A stretch of 8,168 bases of DNA from Anaerolineae bacterium (lineage in GTDB: Bacteria > Chloroflexota > Anaerolineae > JAFGEY01). Shown piece after piece: positions 6,008-8,168 of this stretch. The notes under the pieces are model-generated. The model was not told where the DNA came from, did no database searches, and saw nothing but the letters and a program-made list of their open reading frames with translations. The stretch's first letter is position 1, and each line of letters starts with the position of its first letter. The position numbers and the translations under genes are program-made. The stretch is from positions 1 to 8,168 of the forward strand of contig JAFGEY010000169.1 of assembly GCA_016931365.1 (NCBI GenBank), read 5' to 3'.

Positions 6008-7216
6008 TTAGCGCTTGGCTGGCCGCACCGGCTTGCGCCCCCGGCGCGTTTCGGACTGTTCGGACATCTTGATCAGGTGATTCTGGGCCATTTCGTTGCG
6101 CAGACGAATATCGTCGAGCAGCGATTCCCACAAAAAGACGATCTGGCCCTCGTTGTCGGTGCTACGGGTTTCGGTCTCGCTCAGCCGCTCCATCTGCTCG
6201 GCCTCGCGGCGGTCGCGGTTGTGCCATTGCTGCTCCCAGAGCAGTTTTTCGCGCTGCCAGCGTTTCTCGGCCTGGGCTTCCCATTCTTCCATGCGCGTCT
6301 TTTGGCGCTCTTCGCCCAGACGCTGAAGCTCAGAGGTCTCGTGCTGCGAGCGTTGCAAGCGCTCGCCCAGCGACTCGAGGTTGGCCAGCGACGCTTTGAT
6401 GCGCTGCGCCTGGTCAGTGAACTGGCGCATCTGCTCGGTATAGGCCTTCATCCGTTCCTCGCGCCCCTCTTCCAGGCCGCCCCACTCTTTGAACAGCCGC
6501 TGGCGTTGCTGCTCGACCAACTGCATCTCTTCGATAAAGCGCCGCTGTCCTTGCTGAAGCTCGGCGCGAATGGTAATCAGCTCTTCGATGTTCTGCCGGT
6601 TACGCTGCGTGATCTCTTCGACCGCAGCCAGCCGGTTATCGACCATGTCAGAGCGTTTGAGCAGCGTCGCCGTCTGCTCCTGCAATTGGGCAATGTACTT
6701 GGACACCCGACCCTGCTGCTCCTGCAAAAAGGGGATGGGACGGACACCGATATCGATCTGTTTCTCCAGGTCCATCACTTTTTGCCGCACAACCAGGTGG
6801 GCTTCGTTTAGCCGCTGATCTTCGGCGCTTTGCAGGTCGAGCTGCTCCTGCAAATGAGGAATGGGTGTCAGTCCTTTGCGCAAGTCGCCGAGCGTGCGGT
6901 TGAGGTTATCCTGCTCGATCAACTTGATCCGCGCCGCTTCGCGCCGGTCTTGCTGGTAAGCCTCGTCCTGCTGTTCCAGCAGCAGGCGAATTTCTTCCTT
7001 GTATTGATCCAGCGATCGTTCGAGCAAAGTGATCCGGTTGAGTTGGGCCTGGGTGTTGGCCAGCCGCCCTTCCAGGTCTTCGATGCGTCGAGCTTGCTGC
7101 TGGATTTCCTCGGCCTGCGTCCCGATCGTCTGCTGGGCGGTGATCAGTTCGTTGCGATACCGCCGCACTTCTTCGTCGATCCAGTCCAGGTTGATCACTG
7201 ATTGCCGATCCGCCAT
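6008..7216 (-). CDS. Long coiled-coil protein of unknown function
   Basis: A 402-residue, very hydrophilic protein rich in Glu, Gln, Arg and Leu, predicted almost wholly helical with heptad-like Leu/Ile spacing from about residue 12 to 345. There is no signal peptide or membrane segment, so it should be cytoplasmic. A short motif, G-x-x-P-I-P-x-L-Q-E-Q, occurs twice (115-125 and 157-167), exactly 42 residues apart. The C-terminal third is Trp-rich (W245, W312, W320, W327, W331, W363), and the protein ends in a basic tail RRGRKPVRPAKR that could bind nucleic acid or membrane. ATG 7216 has a perfect AGGAGG six bases upstream. Its TAA is 10 bases before selB, so the two are surely co-transcribed. 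I do not recognise the family, and SMC-like ATPase motifs are absent. A structural or scaffold role is a guess. Confidence 0.85.
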   Translation of the reverse strand: MADRQSVINLDWIDEEVRRYRNELITAQQTIGTQAEEIQQQARRIEDLEGRLANTQAQLNRITLLERSLDQYKEEIRLLLEQQDEAYQQDRREAARIKLIEQDNLNRTLGDLRKGLTPIPHLQEQLDLQSAEDQRLNEAHLVVRQKVMDLEKQIDIGVRPIPFLQEQQGRVSKYIAQLQEQTATLLKRSDMVDNRLAAVEEITQRNRQNIEELITIRAELQQGQRRFIEEMQLVEQQRQRLFKEWGGLEEGREERMKAYTEQMRQFTDQAQRIKASLANLESLGERLQRSQHETSELQRLGEERQKTRMEEWEAQAEKRWQREKLLWEQQWHNRDRREAEQMERLSETETRSTDNEGQIVFLWESLLDDIRLRNEMAQNHLIKMSEQSETRRGRKPVRPAKR

Positions 7217-7231
7217 AGGGTTCCTCCTGCG

Positions 7232-7272
7232 ATTGTGTCGCTGTCACAAGATGTGTCGACAGCGATCACAAT
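7232..7272 (-). repeat. Imperfect inverted repeat at the NERD-like/coiled-coil gene junction
   Basis: ATTGTGTCGCTGTC (7232-7245) pairs with GACAGCGATCACAAT (7258-7272) with one bulged base and a 12-base loop. One arm includes the stop codon of the upstream gene, and the structure ends a few bases before the AGGAGG of the next gene. No U-tract follows on the minus strand, so an RNA processing, stability or translation-control hairpin is likelier than a terminator. Confidence 0.65.
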
Positions 7273-7976
7273 TCGTCGATTTTATCTCCAAACATTGCCT
7301 GCTCGATGTTATAAAGCCGATCGGTGGTCAAAACTTCCGGACGCTCCTTGAGCAAACTGCGTATCGTACGTTTTAATTTGCTGCCGGCAATCACCGGCAC
7401 GGCCGTTTCGGCGATGTCGAGCTCGACATTCTCGCGCACAAAAACCACAATGGGCACGATCTCGGGAATATCCGATTCGGGCATCCGCTTGCCCAACCAA
7501 CGCCGGAAACGCTGCGCGTCATACAGCGCCTCGCGCTCCGGATCGCCGAGCGCATCCTGCCCGCTGAAGCCGAGAAAGCGCAGCCAGCTAAACTTTTGCC
7601 CCCACCGCTTGCCGTCAAAAGTGATCTTGCCGTCGCTCACGTACGCCCGAAACAGGTAAAAGCCCGACGGGCCGAGCAGCACATGCGGCACGGGCAGCAG
7701 ATAATGATAGAAATGATACTGGTTGCTGATCCCCTTGAGCGCGTCGGACAGCACCTGGTCGGGGCGCGGGGTACGCGTCCAGCGATTGGCGTAATACGCG
7801 CCGATCGTGGTGCACAAAAAGCCAACGATCAGCGAAGCGAAACTGATCAGCACCAGTTCCGACTTGGCGATCGAGACGATCAGGCCGGCGATGAGGATGA
7901 GCAGCCCGCCCAACGAAAGCCAACGGCCGATCTCGGTATTGACCTTGACCTTTTTTTGATTGACAAACGCTTCCAC
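7266..7976 (-). CDS. Membrane-anchored protein with a NERD-like domain
   Basis: A 236-residue protein with a GTG start at 7976 (no ATG, GTG or TTG lies between it and the in-frame stop at 8055-8057) and GGAG at 7985-7988, 8 bases upstream. Residues about 19-38 and 41-62 form two membrane helices. The remaining ~170 residues are cytoplasmic and follow the order of a nuclease-related (NERD) domain: VPHVLLGPSGFYLFRAYVSDGKITF (97-120), then DPEREALYDAQRFRRWLGKRM (145-165), then a strand EIVPIVVFVRENVELDI (172-188). In active NERD proteins the GPSG strand leads into a Glu/Asp-x-Lys pair; here it reads LFRAY, so catalytic residues seem absent. It heads the group with the coiled-coil gene and selB. 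The domain call is pattern-based, from memory of the family, and moderately sure. Confidence 0.8.
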   Translation of the reverse strand: MEAFVNQKKVKVNTEIGRWLSLGGLLILIAGLIVSIAKSELVLISFASLIVGFLCTTIGAYYANRWTRTPRPDQVLSDALKGISNQYHFYHYLLPVPHVLLGPSGFYLFRAYVSDGKITFDGKRWGQKFSWLRFLGFSGQDALGDPEREALYDAQRFRRWLGKRMPESDIPEIVPIVVFVRENVELDIAETAVPVIAGSKLKRTIRSLLKERPEVLTTDRLYNIEQAMFGDKIDEL

Positions 7977-7994
7977 GCTTCGTACTCCGTCAAA

Positions 7995-8026
7995 CTGTCC
8001 CAGTTTGAAACTGTCCCAGTTTGAAA
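7995..8026. repeat. Perfect 16-bp tandem duplication with internal dyad, upstream of the NERD-like gene
   Basis: CTGTCCCAGTTTGAAA occurs twice in a row (7995-8010 and 8011-8026). Each copy, with the bases before it, contains the dyad AAACTG-TCC-CAGTTT, so two identical palindromic sites sit 16 bases apart. They lie in the 78-base gap between the partial gene ending at 8055 and the GTG at 7976. Paired operator, small hairpins or a dispersed intergenic repeat are all possible. Confidence 0.75.
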
Positions 8027-8054
8027 CCGAACTCGATAGATAAATTTCGAACTC

Positions 8055-8168
8055 TCACTTATTTGTTGAGTACGCATCTTGCTCGGCCCCGACAACGCCG
8101 GCCTTGATCACCTGCACCAGGTTCGCCTCGGCCATATCGCGGGCCACGCGCACCATGTTCTTGATCGC
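8055..8168 (-). CDS. C-terminal end of an unidentified gene (partial)
   Basis: The minus strand from the window edge is open for 37 codons to TGA at 8055-8057. The peptide begins AIKNMVRVARDMAEANLVQV and ends GAEQDAYSTNK. Codons strongly favour G or C in the third position until the last few, matching the neighbouring genes, and the sequence looks like an amphipathic helix followed by a short tail. The family is not recognised from this fragment. It runs in the same direction as the NERD-like gene, with 78 bases between, so it may be the preceding gene of the same transcript. Confidence 0.6.
   Translation of the reverse strand, partial: AIKNMVRVARDMAEANLVQVIKAGVVGAEQDAYSTNK

Noticed and set aside
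5137..6072. 311-codon plus-strand open frame opposite selB
   Set aside because: It covers the SelB G domain in antisense, has no ribosome binding site I can see, and its His/Gln/Arg-rich composition looks non-coding.
5981..6811. 276-codon plus-strand open frame rich in Leu and Phe opposite the coiled-coil gene
   Set aside because: Antisense of Gln/Glu/Lys codons gives Leu/Phe codons, so the seemingly hydrophobic protein is a by-product of the coiled-coil sequence.
7880..8095. 71-codon minus-strand open frame spanning the intergenic gap and the start of the NERD-like gene
   Set aside because: It overlaps the end of one coding frame and the start of another in a different frame, and turns into Ser/Arg-rich sequence over the membrane helices.

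Overview
The window looks like chromosomal DNA of a high-GC member of the Chloroflexota, most likely near the Anaerolineae or Caldilineae. The main clue is the solute-binding lipoprotein at 1515-3437: right after its lipobox cysteine it carries a Val/Glu/Lys/Thr-rich linker built on 'VVEKxVT' units, a style I associate with binding proteins of that phylum. The assignment is inference, since no rRNA or marker phylogeny is available here. No phage, transposase or CRISPR signature was seen.

Left half, plus strand (1-3437): the distal part of a peptide/nickel-type (Opp/Dpp) ABC importer operon. It holds the last 35 codons of an upstream gene (probably the OppD/DppD ATPase) ending in a tandem hexapeptide repeat, then an OppF/DppF-type ATPase, a 61-residue two-helix membrane protein, and a large family-5 solute-binding lipoprotein. 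The first three genes are linked by two ATGA stop/start overlaps. The binding protein follows a 214-base leader that contains two strong Shine-Dalgarno sequences. The permeases are presumably upstream, outside the window.

Middle (3438-3662): a convergent intergenic region with five hairpins. One, at 3530-3561, is a textbook intrinsic terminator for the transporter operon.

Right half, minus strand (8168 down to 3663): a co-directional gene row. Read 5' to 3' it is the C-terminal end of an unidentified gene, a membrane-anchored protein with a NERD-like domain (GTG start), a 402-residue coiled-coil protein, the selenocysteine-specific elongation factor SelB, and a 95-residue protein with a C-terminal zinc ribbon. 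The coiled-coil gene and selB are only 10 bases apart. Spacing elsewhere is 49 to 124 bases, with an inverted repeat at one junction and another repeat-rich patch at another.

Together, the left operon imports an unidentified oligopeptide-like solute using ATP. In the right row only selB has a firm role: delivery of Sec-tRNA to UGA codons in selenoprotein mRNAs. The other three complete genes are functionally unassigned. No proven new system is visible. The best candidates for a second look are the NERD-like/coiled-coil pair joined to selB, the 42-residue internal repeat in the coiled-coil protein, and the repeat-encoded tail of the first gene.
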